DNA from: DATKZB01 sp035528235
GTDB lineage: Bacteria; Planctomycetota; Phycisphaerae; FEN-1346
DNA length: 25,555 nucleotides
Direction of reading: 5' to 3'
Assembly: GCA_035528235.1 (NCBI GenBank)
Contig: DATKZB010000055.1
Span: 1 to 25,555 of the forward strand
The notes under the pieces are model-generated. The model ran no database searches and was not told the origin of the DNA. It worked only from the letters and a program-made list of their open reading frames with translations. Numbering within the stretch: the stretch's first letter is position 1; each line of letters begins with the position of its first letter. A program made the position numbers and the translations under genes. Below are positions 8,803 through 15,606 of the stretch, piece by piece.

Positions 8803-9258
8803 TTACAGGTTCGGCCATATCCAGACGTAGTAGGCGGCCAGGGCAATCTGGATGCCGATGAGCGTGCAGGCCGTGAAGTTGAAGACCATGTGCAGCCGCG
8901 GGAGCAGACGGGCCGCGCCGGCCGGCTTCTGCTCGAGCCGCCGACCGATAAGCCACGCCACGCCGTACAAGGTGCCCACCAGCACCGCCAGCACCACGTG
9001 AACCTTGGCGATGGAGCGCGGCAGGACGTCGCTCGGCAGCAGAAACCGGACCATGACAACGCCGCCCGCCAGGCCGGCATAGAGCATCAGGTAGTAGACC
9101 AGGCCGAGGCCGGTGTGCAGTTTCATCCGGAAGCGGCCGGGCAGCGGACTCCGCCCGCCCTCGCCTTGCGTCGCCCGCAAGAGGCCCAGGTACCCGGCCA
9201 CGGTGCCGACGACGACGGCCACGATCATCCACACGCCGTGAATCGTGACGTAGAGCAC
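8803..9258 (-). CDS. Four-helix membrane protein with conserved His, possible haem b protein
   Basis: The product is 151 residues from GTG 9258, chosen because AGGGGG lies eight bases upstream; an in-frame ATG at 9351 would add 31 non-hydrophobic residues overlapping the upstream spacer. There are four transmembrane helices (about 7-27, 47-69, 84-104 and 122-147). A histidine sits at the start of each: His7, His48 (KLHTG), His87 (KVHVV) and His123 (RLHMVF). This regular placement resembles DUF4079 and cytochrome b561-type di-haem bundles, and suggests two haem b groups, but haem binding is inferred. It could pass electrons across the membrane. It is followed by ribF after 45 bases. Confidence 0.7.
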   Translation of the reverse strand: MLYVTIHGVWMIVAVVVGTVAGYLGLLRATQGEGGRSPLPGRFRMKLHTGLGLVYYLMLYAGLAGGVVMVRFLLPSDVLPRSIAKVHVVLAVLVGTLYGVAWLIGRRLEQKPAGAARLLPRLHMVFNFTACTLIGIQIALAAYYVWIWPNL

Positions 9259-9355
9259 GGACAGACCCCCTACGGCCCCCCGGACACCTCTAATTCTATG
9301 GCACAGCGGCGGGCCAGCCACAAGGGAATAATGGCCGTCGCGTCCGCGCAAAGCA

Positions 9356-9383
9356 GCGCGGCAGGTCAGGAGACCCGCCGCGC
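9356..9383 (-). terminator. Hairpin downstream of porB
   Basis: An 11-bp GC-rich stem (arms 9356-9366 and 9373-9383, one G-T pair) with a six-base loop lies 30 bases beyond the porB stop. The tail on the minus strand is TGCTTT, a weak T-run. It probably ends the por operon or protects its 3' end. Confidence 0.5.
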
Positions 9384-9413
9384 CAGTACGTTACGCCAGT
9401 CCGACGGCTGCCC

Positions 9414-10373
9414 CTACGCCGTGGCCGCCGCCGTCTCGGCGACCTTCTTCTCGGCCTCCCGGGCGAAATCGGGCACGGCCTCGTCGCCGTAATACTTGCG
9501 GATGTTGGCGGCGGCCAGGGCCTGGACGCGGGCGATCTGCTGAACGCCGTCGGCCGCGCGAAAGAGGTGCCGGAACCGGCCCTGCAGCTTCAGGTAGATC
9601 TCGACGGGTTTCCAGCCATCCTTGGGCGCCTTGTGCGGCGTCATCTGGCCGTCGATGATCTCGTAGAGCGGGTAGCAGCCGGTCTCGAACGCCAGGCGTG
9701 CGATCTCGGCCGACTGGGCCGGCTCGCTCCGCCAGCCCAGCGGGCACGTGCAATGGATCTGGATGAACCTCGGCCCGCGCATCTCGAGGGCCTTCTTGAC
9801 GATCCGCGGGATCTCGCGGTAGTAGCCCATGGACGTGACCGCGACGTACGGCGGGTTGTGGGCGGCCATGATCATCGGCAGGTCTTTCTTGGGGCGGCTG
9901 TTGCCCCAGGAGGCCTTGCCGGCGGGACTGGTGGTGGTGGCGGCACCCAACGGCGTCATGCCCGACCGCTGGATGCCGGTGTTCATGTAGGCCTCGTTGT
10001 CGTAGCAGACGTACAGCAGGTCGTCGCCGCGCTCGAAGGCGCCCGAGAGGCACTGGAGCCCGATGTCGGCGGTGCCGCCGTCGCCGCCCATGGCAATGAC
10101 CTTGGTCGAGTCGAGTTTGCCCTTGTGCTTGAGGGCGGCCGCGACGCCCGTGGCGACCGCGGCCGAGTTCTCGAACAGGCTGTGGATCCACGGCGCCGCC
10201 CACGAACTGGTGGGGTACCGCGACGTGAAGATCTCGCTGCACCCGGTGCAGTTGGTGAAGATGGTGTCCTTGCCGGCGGTCTGGGCGACGATGCGCATGG
10301 CGAGCGCCTCGCCGCAACCCAGGCACGACGTGTATCCCGGCACCAGGATGCGATCGCTATAGTCGAACTTCAC
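9414..10373 (-). CDS. porB: Pyruvate:ferredoxin oxidoreductase, beta subunit
   Basis: This is the thiamine-diphosphate subunit of the four-subunit enzyme that interconverts pyruvate and acetyl-CoA plus CO2 with reduced ferredoxin. The 319-residue product has the TPP/Mg motif GDGGTADIG (98-106) and NEAYMNTG (126-133). Cluster-ligand cysteines are at CLGCG (17, 20), at 45 in NCTGC, and in the IHCTCPLGW region. Length and motifs fit PorB rather than the 2-oxoglutarate enzyme, though other 2-oxoacids cannot be excluded. The start is GTG at 10373, with GGGAGG seven bases upstream. It is the last gene of the porG-D-A-B operon, 47 bases after porA, and ends in TAG. Confidence 0.95.
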   Translation of the reverse strand: MKFDYSDRILVPGYTSCLGCGEALAMRIVAQTAGKDTIFTNCTGCSEIFTSRYPTSSWAAPWIHSLFENSAAVATGVAAALKHKGKLDSTKVIAMGGDGGTADIGLQCLSGAFERGDDLLYVCYDNEAYMNTGIQRSGMTPLGAATTTSPAGKASWGNSRPKKDLPMIMAAHNPPYVAVTSMGYYREIPRIVKKALEMRGPRFIQIHCTCPLGWRSEPAQSAEIARLAFETGCYPLYEIIDGQMTPHKAPKDGWKPVEIYLKLQGRFRHLFRAADGVQQIARVQALAAANIRKYYGDEAVPDFAREAEKKVAETAAATA

Positions 10374-10420
10374 GTGTCATCCTCCCTGTAAGGCGGTCGC
10401 CCAGGCGGCCACCGAATCGT

Positions 10421-11620
10421 CTACTTGGTCGGCACGAGGTCCGGCAGGATCTCCGTGCGGAGGCGGAAGTACTCGTAGGCCTTCTGGCGCTGGCCCTTCG
10501 AGGTGCGGTCGATGATCTCGCGGAAGCCGTCGGGTGGCACCTCGCGCCCGCCCAACTGGACGCAGTACCCGCTGACGGGGATCACCTTGCCAGCGTCGTA
10601 GAGGGTTTCCTTGACCTCGGGGGTCATGACGCCGCCGGCGCCGAAACTGGCGCCGCGCTCGATCACCGCCACTTGCTTGGCGCTCGCGAGGGCCTTCAAG
10701 AGCGCGTCCTTGGGCCACGGCCGGTACGTCTTGATCCGCACCAGACCCACCTTCTTGCCCTCGTCGCGCACCTGGTCGATGACATCCTTGATGGTTCCGC
10801 AGATCGACCCCTTGGCGATGAGGATCGTTTCGGCGTCCTGGCTCCTGTACTCTTCCAGCAGGCCGCCGGAGGGGCGCCCGAAGACCTTGGCGAACTCGGC
10901 CGAGACCTCCTCGATGACCGAGAGGCTCCGCAGCGCCGCGTCGTGGATCATCCACCGGCCTTCCATGCACTTATCGGGCTCGGTGAAGGCGCCGAACGTG
11001 GCGGGGTTGGCCGGGTCGAGTTTCAGGGCCGCGTCGTACGGCGGCAGGAACGCGTCGCACAGGGCCTGGTCGGGCAGTTCGGTCGGCTCGAAGACGTGGG
11101 TCAGAAGGAACCCGTCGAGGTTGACCATGACGGGCAACAGGACCCGCCGGTCCTCGGCCACCCGGAAGGCGATGACGTGCTGGTCGCAGGCCTCCTGGCT
11201 GTCCTCGGCATACAACTGGAGGACGCCGCAGTCGCGGACGCTCTCGGCGTCCTGGTGGTCGCACCAGATGGAAAGGGGCGCCGAGACGCTGCGGTTAGCA
11301 CACGCCAGGACGATCGGCAGCCGCATGCCGGCGATGTTCCAGAGGACCTCGCCCATGAGCATCAGGCCCTGGCTCGAGGTGGCCGTGTAGGCCCGGGCAC
11401 CCGTAGCGCTGGCCCCCAGGCACACGCTGGCGGCGCCGAACTCCGACTCGACCTTGACGAACTCGGCGTCGAGTTCACCATCGGCCACGATCTGGCTGAG
11501 TTCCTCGGAGATGTGGGTCTGCGGCGTAATGGGATAGGCCGCGACGACCTCCGGCCGGCACCGCGCGACCGCGTGGGCGACGGCCATCGCGCCTTCCAGA
11601 ATCTCTTGCTTGGCGGCCAT
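10421..11620 (-). CDS. porA: Pyruvate:ferredoxin oxidoreductase, alpha subunit
   Basis: The 399-residue product has the substrate/TPP-pyrimidine domain at the N-terminus (AAYPITPQTHISEEL and the conserved VESEFGAASVCLGAS), then TATSSQGLMLMGE and WCDHQDAESVRDCG, and the C-terminal domain with YRPWP and GASFGAGG. Together with PorB it forms the catalytic core. The start at ATG 11620 overlaps the porD stop by one base (TGATG) and has an AGGAG site five bases upstream. A GTG just before it is too close to that site. The overlap predicts translational coupling with porD. It ends in TAG. Confidence 0.95.
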   Translation of the reverse strand: MAAKQEILEGAMAVAHAVARCRPEVVAAYPITPQTHISEELSQIVADGELDAEFVKVESEFGAASVCLGASATGARAYTATSSQGLMLMGEVLWNIAGMRLPIVLACANRSVSAPLSIWCDHQDAESVRDCGVLQLYAEDSQEACDQHVIAFRVAEDRRVLLPVMVNLDGFLLTHVFEPTELPDQALCDAFLPPYDAALKLDPANPATFGAFTEPDKCMEGRWMIHDAALRSLSVIEEVSAEFAKVFGRPSGGLLEEYRSQDAETILIAKGSICGTIKDVIDQVRDEGKKVGLVRIKTYRPWPKDALLKALASAKQVAVIERGASFGAGGVMTPEVKETLYDAGKVIPVSGYCVQLGGREVPPDGFREIIDRTSKGQRQKAYEYFRLRTEILPDLVPTK

Positions 11621-11907
11621 CACTTCTCCTCCCTGACCATGTCAATGTCGTCCTTGGGGCACTCCGCCGCACACATGCCGCAGCCCTTGCAGTAGTCCGG
11701 GTCGAAGTCGAACTTCTTCTCCTTCGCGTTGCCGGCCACGCAGCCTTCGGGGCAGACGAGTTCGCACGCGCGGCAGCCGATGCAGTCTTTCTGCTTGAAG
11801 ACGGGCCGCATCGCCCGCCAGGCGCCGGTCTTGTTCTCGACGCTGCCGGCGGGGGGCGCCACGCAACCGATCGAGAGCTTGTCCATGCTGAGGAGTTTGT
11901 CGTTCAT
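11620..11907 (-). CDS. porD: Pyruvate:ferredoxin oxidoreductase, delta (ferredoxin-like) subunit
   Basis: The 95-residue product carries two complete 4Fe-4S motifs: CIGCRACELVCP (Cys 42, 45, 48, 52) and CKGCGMCAAECP (Cys 73, 76, 79, 83). It relays electrons from the PorA/PorB active site to external ferredoxin. The roughly 40 residues before the first motif are usual for PorD. The start has GGAGAG upstream. The gene is second in the operon, 52 bases after porG, and overlaps porA by one base. Confidence 0.95.
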   Translation of the reverse strand: MNDKLLSMDKLSIGCVAPPAGSVENKTGAWRAMRPVFKQKDCIGCRACELVCPEGCVAGNAKEKKFDFDPDYCKGCGMCAAECPKDDIDMVREEK

Positions 11908-11959
11908 CCGTTCTCTCCGTTGTGGCCGACTCGCCCGCCGGGGCGGGTGGCCAACCGAT

Positions 11960-12505
11960 TCACTTCGCCTGTTCGGCCGCGCGGTACGCCTTCTCGATAG
12001 CCTGGGCGTTCAGGTCGCCCACCTTGCCGCCGAAACGCTCTTTCACGGCCTCCTGAAGGGACCCGAGACTCACCAGGCCCGTCGTCCCGCAGAAGGCCCC
12101 GATCATGACCATGTTGGGGATGGGCCGGCCGATGACGTCCATGGCGATCCGGGTGCCGGGCACGGCCTTCAGGGTCACGCCGTCGGGCACCTCGATCTCC
12201 TCGGGCTTTTCGGTGTTGACGATGGCCACGCCGCCCTTCTTGAGGCCCCCGAAGATCTCGACCTGGCCGAACAGGGTCGGGTCCTGGACGATCAGGTAGT
12301 CGGGTTCCTCGATGACGGCCCGCGTCCGGATGGGCTTGTCCGAGAGGCGGCAGAAGGCCCGCACGGGGGCGCCCATCCGCTCGGACCCGAACGCCGGAAA
12401 GGCCTGGCTGATGGTGCCGTCCTTGAAGGCGGCCTTGGCGAGGACCTCGGCGGCCGTCACGCTGCCCTGGCCTCCGCGGCCGTGGATGCGAATCTCTTTG
12501 AGCAT
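11960..12505 (-). CDS. porG: Pyruvate:ferredoxin oxidoreductase, gamma subunit
   Basis: The 181-residue product opens MLKEIRIHGRGGQGSV, with the GRGGQG signature at 9-14 that marks the gamma domain. Further marks are FPAFGSERMGAPV and the C-terminal RFGGKVGDLNAQAI. In the related single-chain enzyme this domain supports the CoA-binding part of the complex. I start at ATG 12505, seven bases after AGGAGAG; the open frame extends 16 codons upstream without a site. It is first in the porG-D-A-B operon, an order common in archaea, Thermotoga and anaerobic bacteria. Confidence 0.94.
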   Translation of the reverse strand: MLKEIRIHGRGGQGSVTAAEVLAKAAFKDGTISQAFPAFGSERMGAPVRAFCRLSDKPIRTRAVIEEPDYLIVQDPTLFGQVEIFGGLKKGGVAIVNTEKPEEIEVPDGVTLKAVPGTRIAMDVIGRPIPNMVMIGAFCGTTGLVSLGSLQEAVKERFGGKVGDLNAQAIEKAYRAAEQAK

Positions 12506-12564
12506 GCCGAATCTCTCCTGGCTTGAGGTACGAAGCCTGGTAACACGAGGCAAGAAGAGCGGAG

Positions 12565-12593
12565 ATTCTAGGGCACGGCGGCCTTAGCGTCAA
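12565..12593 (-). promoter_or_regulatory. Promoter of the porGDAB operon
   Basis: On the minus strand TTGACG (12593-12588) and TAGAAT (12570-12565) are separated by exactly 17 bases, each 5/6 to the sigma70 consensus. The predicted transcript begins near 12558, giving a leader of about 53 bases before the porG ATG at 12505. Confidence 0.7.
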
Positions 12594-12628
12594 GGGATTT
12601 TGCCGCCGCAGCGTGACCGCGTGCGCCG

Positions 12629-12661
12629 GGTGGCACTGGCGGCTTGCCCGCCAGTGCCACC
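12629..12661. repeat. Perfect 14-bp palindrome (REP-like)
   Basis: The arms are GGTGGCACTGGCGG (12629-12642) and its exact complement (12648-12661) with a five-base loop. It lies between the por promoter and the PEP-CTERM terminator and has no T-run on either side. The outer TGCCACC is shared with palindromes near 14.17 kb and 21.82 kb, which suggests an interspersed repeat rather than a terminator. Confidence 0.6.
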
Positions 12662-12685
12662 GGGCCCCGCCTTCCGCGCAACGAG

Positions 12686-12713
12686 AAGCCCCCGGCCCAA
12701 CGGCCGAGGGCTT
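12686..12713 (-). terminator. Hairpin terminator of the PEP-CTERM gene
   Basis: The 12-bp stem has one G-T pair (arms 12686-12697 and 12702-12713) and a four-base loop, and lies 35 bases beyond the TAG stop of the PEP-CTERM gene. There is no long T-run, so termination strength is uncertain. It may also act on transcripts from the other side. Confidence 0.5.
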
Positions 12714-12747
12714 CCTTTCGTGTGCCGCGTCGCGCTGCCGCGCAGGT

Positions 12748-13656
12748 CTACCGGTTGCGGCGCCGCGCCACCAAGCCCGCCACGCCCAAGGCCAGCAGGG
12801 CCAGCGTGGCCGGTTCGGGCGTCAGCTGCAGCACGTAGTCGCCGACGGATTGGTGCGACCCGTCGAATTCATAGTCGGGGCACGCGCTGACGGCCAGGTG
12901 GATGACGCCGCTGGCCGGCACGATGCCGCTTATCTTCGAAAGAAAACCCAAGCCGCCATCGTCGTCGAGCGCAATCAGGTTGCCCGCGTCGTCGAACCAG
13001 CCAAGCATCGAGTCGAAGTCTCCCGAGATGATCTCGGCCTCAAACGGGTTCCCCGGCATCAGGACGGCCGCGTCCTCAAACGTGAAGAAGTCGACCGGGT
13101 CGGGGCCCGGATCGCCGCCAACCATGTTGTCGATATAGGCGTGGAACGTGCCACCCACGTCGTGGGTTGTCTCGTAAGAGAGCGCCTGGTCTGGCGGGAG
13201 GTAATCCGGAGTCGACAGGGCGTCGACCCAGTTCCCCAGGGAGTCATACAGGTCAATGTAGAGGATGAAGTTGCCTGACACCCCATGCGGCGAGGCGGGA
13301 TCCCCGTCACTCATGCCGTCGAAGTCGAAGTCGTCGAATCCGCTGACGGCCAGGTTGATGGTCCCGTCCGGGTTGACCGGCAGGCCGTACAGGCCGCTCG
13401 CCCAACCATCCCCCAGCCAACTGCTGTCGTCGTCGGTCGCGTAGAGACCCCAGTTCTCGTCGAACGCGCCCAACGTGGTATCGGGGTTCAATCCGCCGCC
13501 GCCGCTGCCGTCAATCGAGTCGCTGACCGAGACTTGACCGAGCGGCAAAATCGTCCTCTCGGCAAAGGTGTCGTTGGGTTCCGTTGCCAACGCCGCCGAC
13601 CCGAAAGCCCACACCAGAACCACCACGCCCAGCGTGACCATCCGTACCGTACTCAT
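12748..13656 (-). CDS. PEP-CTERM sorted exported protein with pre-peptidase-like repeats
   Basis: The 302-residue product starts at ATG 13656, four bases after AGGAGAG. A signal peptide covers 1-24 (ending SAALA). The first mature residues, TEPNDTFAERTIL, are typical of bacterial pre-peptidase C-terminal (PPC) domains. A second similar half occurs at about 200-275, with the LSKISGIVPASGVIHLAVS run. The C-terminus is a textbook PEP-CTERM tail: PEPATLALLALG from 280, a short hydrophobic helix and a final RRRNR. Such proteins are cleaved by exosortase and released or anchored at the cell surface. No exosortase gene is visible here. The mature chain is rich in Asp and Gly. The gene is monocistronic, with a terminator after it and a structured non-coding stretch before it. 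Confidence 0.88.
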   Translation of the reverse strand: MSTVRMVTLGVVVLVWAFGSAALATEPNDTFAERTILPLGQVSVSDSIDGSGGGGLNPDTTLGAFDENWGLYATDDDSSWLGDGWASGLYGLPVNPDGTINLAVSGFDDFDFDGMSDGDPASPHGVSGNFILYIDLYDSLGNWVDALSTPDYLPPDQALSYETTHDVGGTFHAYIDNMVGGDPGPDPVDFFTFEDAAVLMPGNPFEAEIISGDFDSMLGWFDDAGNLIALDDDGGLGFLSKISGIVPASGVIHLAVSACPDYEFDGSHQSVGDYVLQLTPEPATLALLALGVAGLVARRRNR

Positions 13657-13701
13657 CGTTCTCTCCTTGTGCTCTGCCTGTTGCCAGCGTACCCGCTCAA
13701 C

Positions 13702-13740
13702 AAAAAAGGGGGAAGGCGCCCCCGATGGGCGTCTTCCCCC
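13702..13740 (-). terminator. Strong intrinsic terminator upstream of the PEP-CTERM gene
   Basis: The 14-bp stem has one G-T pair (arms 13708-13721 and 13727-13740) and a five-base loop, and is followed on the minus strand by six T (13707-13702). It lies only about 45 bases before the PEP-CTERM ATG, inside what should be its leader, so it is either an attenuator or the end of a separate short RNA. Confidence 0.8.
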
Positions 13741-13741
13741 G

Positions 13742-13873
13742 TTGCGACCTCTCTCGCACACACACGACCCCGCGGTAAAGCGCGAGGCTACCTGACTGCA
13801 CCCACCCTCATCACCCGTGAGGATGGCCGACCCGCCCGGCTCCGCCGCCGGGCGTCGCTATCCCCATCCTGAC
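13742..13873 (-). ncRNA. Folded RNA segment between two terminators (unknown family)
   Basis: On the minus strand this segment holds a long interrupted hairpin (outer arms 13821-13826 and 13864-13869, inner 8-bp arms 13833-13840 and 13847-13854) and a 7-bp hairpin with loop CTTTAC (arms 13768-13774 and 13781-13787), followed by the terminator at 13740-13702. This is the layout of a riboswitch or attenuator leader, but I could not match it to a known class. Expression is inferred only. Confidence 0.3.
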
Positions 13874-13910
13874 AAAAAGGGGCCCGTCCGCAACCTGCGG
13901 ACGCAGCCCC
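13874..13910 (-). terminator. Strong intrinsic terminator downstream of ackA
   Basis: The outer 5-bp GC stem (13879-13883 with 13906-13910) encloses a perfect 7-bp stem (13886-13892 with 13896-13902). Five T follow on the minus strand (13878-13874). It lies about 300 bases past the ackA stop, so it ends either a long ackA 3' tail or a short RNA starting near 13950. Confidence 0.75.
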
Positions 13911-13933
13911 GGGTGTCCAACTCCCTTCCTCCG

Positions 13934-13961
13934 AAACCACTATGGTTTTCGATATTGTCAA
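13934..13961 (-). promoter_or_regulatory. TTGACA box next to a 15-base inverted repeat
   Basis: A perfect TTGACA lies at 13961-13956 on the minus strand. Immediately downstream is the inverted repeat AAACCACTATGGTTT (13934-13948 on the plus strand), where the -10 region should fall. I find no good TATAAT match at 16-18 bases. It may be an operator-covered weak promoter for the leader RNA. Confidence 0.3.
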
Positions 13962-14143
13962 ATCCCCCGCCGGGTCCTCATGCCGAAACCTGCACAACCG
14001 CCCCGTACTGGGAACCGTAACTCATGGTCAGACAAGGACCTACATCCCGCCAAACGAGCCTGGGGGAGCCCTGCGATTTCTTCCGGCTTTCGCTTGACGC
14101 CCTACCCGGAAACGCCGCCGCGTGCCATGCCCGCCGCCCAAAA

Positions 14144-14169
14144 CATGGTCACCCTGCGGGATGACCATG
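14144..14169. repeat. Palindrome downstream of ackA
   Basis: Arms CATGGTCA and TGACCATG, extended inward by CCC/GGG with one bulged A. It overlaps the 11-mer CCATGCCACCC (14165-14175), which recurs exactly in the palindrome after nth (21813-21823). Confidence 0.5.
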
Positions 14170-14183
14170 CCACCCACGGTTCG

Positions 14184-14210
14184 GCATTCAGCATTCAACA
14201 TTCATCATTG
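14184..14210. repeat. 7-bp tandem repeat at the ackA stop codon
   Basis: The units GCATTCA, GCATTCA, ACATTCA and a partial TCATT follow one another on the plus strand. On the minus strand this reads as TGAATG repeats, and the first TGA is the ackA stop codon (14207-14205). AT-rich tandem repeats stand out against the surrounding GC-rich DNA. Confidence 0.6.
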
Positions 14211-15443
14211 TTGTTGTGGACGGGGCCTGGTCGCCGATGCCCCTGCGGCGATGCGGGCCGTGTCGCGGGCGATCATCGCCTCTTCGTCGGTCGGGATGAC
14301 CAGGATGCGGGCGGGCGACTCGGCCGCCGCCACGTCGCGCGGGCCGCGCGTGTCCGCGGCATTCAGGGCGATGTCGAGCCGGTAGCCGAGCCGCCCCAGG
14401 CCCTCGCACGTCCGCTCGCGGACGTGGGCGGCGTTCTCGCCGATGCCACCCGTGAAGACCAGTGCGTCGACCCGGCCGAGGACGGCCGTGTAGGCGCCGA
14501 TGTACTTCTTCAGGCGGTAACAGAAGATCTCGATGGCCAGGCGGGCCCGCGGGTTGCCCTCGGCGGCGGCGCGGGTCACCTCGCGCATGTCGTTCGAGAT
14601 GCCCGAGAGGCCCAGCAGGCCGCTGCGGCGGTTCAGCAGGTCGTCGACCTCGTCCACGGTCATGCCCAGGGCCCGGACCAGGTGGATGACGAGGGCCGGG
14701 TCGACGTCGCCGCTGCGGGTGCCCATGACGAGGCCCTCCAGCGGCGTCAGGCCCAGCGACGTGTCGACGCTCCGGCCGCCCTGGACGGCCGCAATACTGC
14801 ACCCGTTGCCCAGGTGAGCCGTGATAACGTTGACCTCGGCCGGCGCCCGGCCCAACATCCTGGCCGCCACCTCCGACACGTACCGATGGCTCGTACCGTG
14901 GAAGCCGTACCGGCGGATGCCGTGTTCGGCGTACAGGTCGTACGGAACGGCGTAGAGGTAGGCGTGCGGGGGCATGGTCTGGTGGAAGGCCGTGTCGAAG
15001 ACGCCAACGTGCGGCACACCGGGCACGAGGGCCATGGCGGCGCGGATGCCCACGAGGTTCGGCGGGTTGTGCAGCGGCGCCAGCGGCACGCACGCCTCGA
15101 TGGCCCGGATGACGTCGGCGTCAATCCGGACGCTCTCGGCAAAGCGTTCGCCGCCGTGGATGCACCGATGGCCGACGGCGTCGATGTCAGAGAGGCCCGA
15201 GACGACCGCCCCCGGCCCCTCGGTCAGTGCCCCGACCATCAGGCCGAATGCCGCCTCGTGGTCGGGGGCCTCGACGCGGCGCGAGTCGGTCCGGCCGCCG
15301 GCCTCGTGACGGATGCGGCTGTCGGACTCGCCGATGCGCTCGATGAGCCCCGACGCCAGGACCTCGGCCGAGGCGCCGTCGGCCGTCCGGTACAGGGAAT
15401 ACTTGATGCTCGACGACCCGCAGTTGACCACCAGGACGTTCAC
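14205..15443 (-). CDS. ackA: Acetate kinase
   Basis: The enzyme interconverts acetyl phosphate plus ADP and acetate plus ATP in the cytoplasm. The 412-residue product has the first phosphate motif NCGSSSIKYSLY near the start, GHRCIHGGE, GFHGTSHRYV, the long nucleotide loop containing NGCSIAAVQGG and GTRSGDVDPAL, and FTGGIGENAA. All expected blocks are present and in order. I start at GTG 15443, preceded by GGGGAG about 11 bases upstream; ATG 15473 is possible but would add residues unlike the family. The C-terminal tail (RIAAGASATRPRPQQQ) runs slightly beyond the usual end and abuts a tandem repeat. With Por it would convert pyruvate to acetate with ATP gain, but phosphotransacetylase is not in the window. 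Confidence 0.95.
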   Translation of the reverse strand: MNVLVVNCGSSSIKYSLYRTADGASAEVLASGLIERIGESDSRIRHEAGGRTDSRRVEAPDHEAAFGLMVGALTEGPGAVVSGLSDIDAVGHRCIHGGERFAESVRIDADVIRAIEACVPLAPLHNPPNLVGIRAAMALVPGVPHVGVFDTAFHQTMPPHAYLYAVPYDLYAEHGIRRYGFHGTSHRYVSEVAARMLGRAPAEVNVITAHLGNGCSIAAVQGGRSVDTSLGLTPLEGLVMGTRSGDVDPALVIHLVRALGMTVDEVDDLLNRRSGLLGLSGISNDMREVTRAAAEGNPRARLAIEIFCYRLKKYIGAYTAVLGRVDALVFTGGIGENAAHVRERTCEGLGRLGYRLDIALNAADTRGPRDVAAAESPARILVIPTDEEAMIARDTARIAAGASATRPRPQQQ

Positions 15444-15473
15444 GCTTGCCGGCACTCCCCTCGCAAACGACAA

Positions 15474-15494
15474 GGCCGGGCGCGACGCCCGGCC
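15474..15494. terminator. GC-rich hairpin between the DUF4870 gene and ackA
   Basis: A perfect 9-bp stem (15474-15482 with 15486-15494) and three-base loop, with TTGTCGTTT following on the minus strand. A second 7-bp hairpin lies at 15538-15554. These sit between the DUF4870 stop at 15607 and the ackA start, and may separate the two transcripts. T-runs are weak. Confidence 0.4.
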
Positions 15495-15606
15495 CCATCA
15501 TCCCCTTTGCGGCCCCCGGCAGTGCTTTCGAATCACGGCTCGCCCGAGGCGAGCGGTGGCACATGGAGATCACGTGGGGACCGGTCTTGAAGCCGCTTCG
15601 GCGGTC

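Larger units (their letters stand above)
13657..14204. other. 548-base non-coding stretch between ackA and the PEP-CTERM gene
   Basis: I see no convincing gene here; open frames are short and lack family motifs. From the ackA side it holds a 7-bp tandem repeat, a palindrome, about 180 bases in which I see nothing, a TTGACA box with a nearby inverted repeat, an intrinsic terminator, a folded segment, a second intrinsic terminator, and then the PEP-CTERM ribosome site. Each is listed separately. Confidence 0.7.

Noticed and set aside
3694..9492. Other long plus-strand frames opposite the glycosidase-like, PQQ, sulfatase and ribF genes
   Set aside because: Each covers parts of several real minus-strand genes, has low-complexity Arg/Val/Ala-rich products and no ribosome sites or domains.
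13742..13873. Cyclic di-GMP-I (GEMM) riboswitch before the PEP-CTERM gene
   Set aside because: A stretch containing TGCAGTCAGGTAG and, nine bases on, TTACCG recalls the 3' part of the class, but the conserved AAACC and GCAAAGCC core elements are absent.
13788..13997. Small minus-strand frame of 69 codons in the leader region
   Set aside because: It runs straight through an intrinsic terminator and stable hairpins, and has no ribosome site or family motif.
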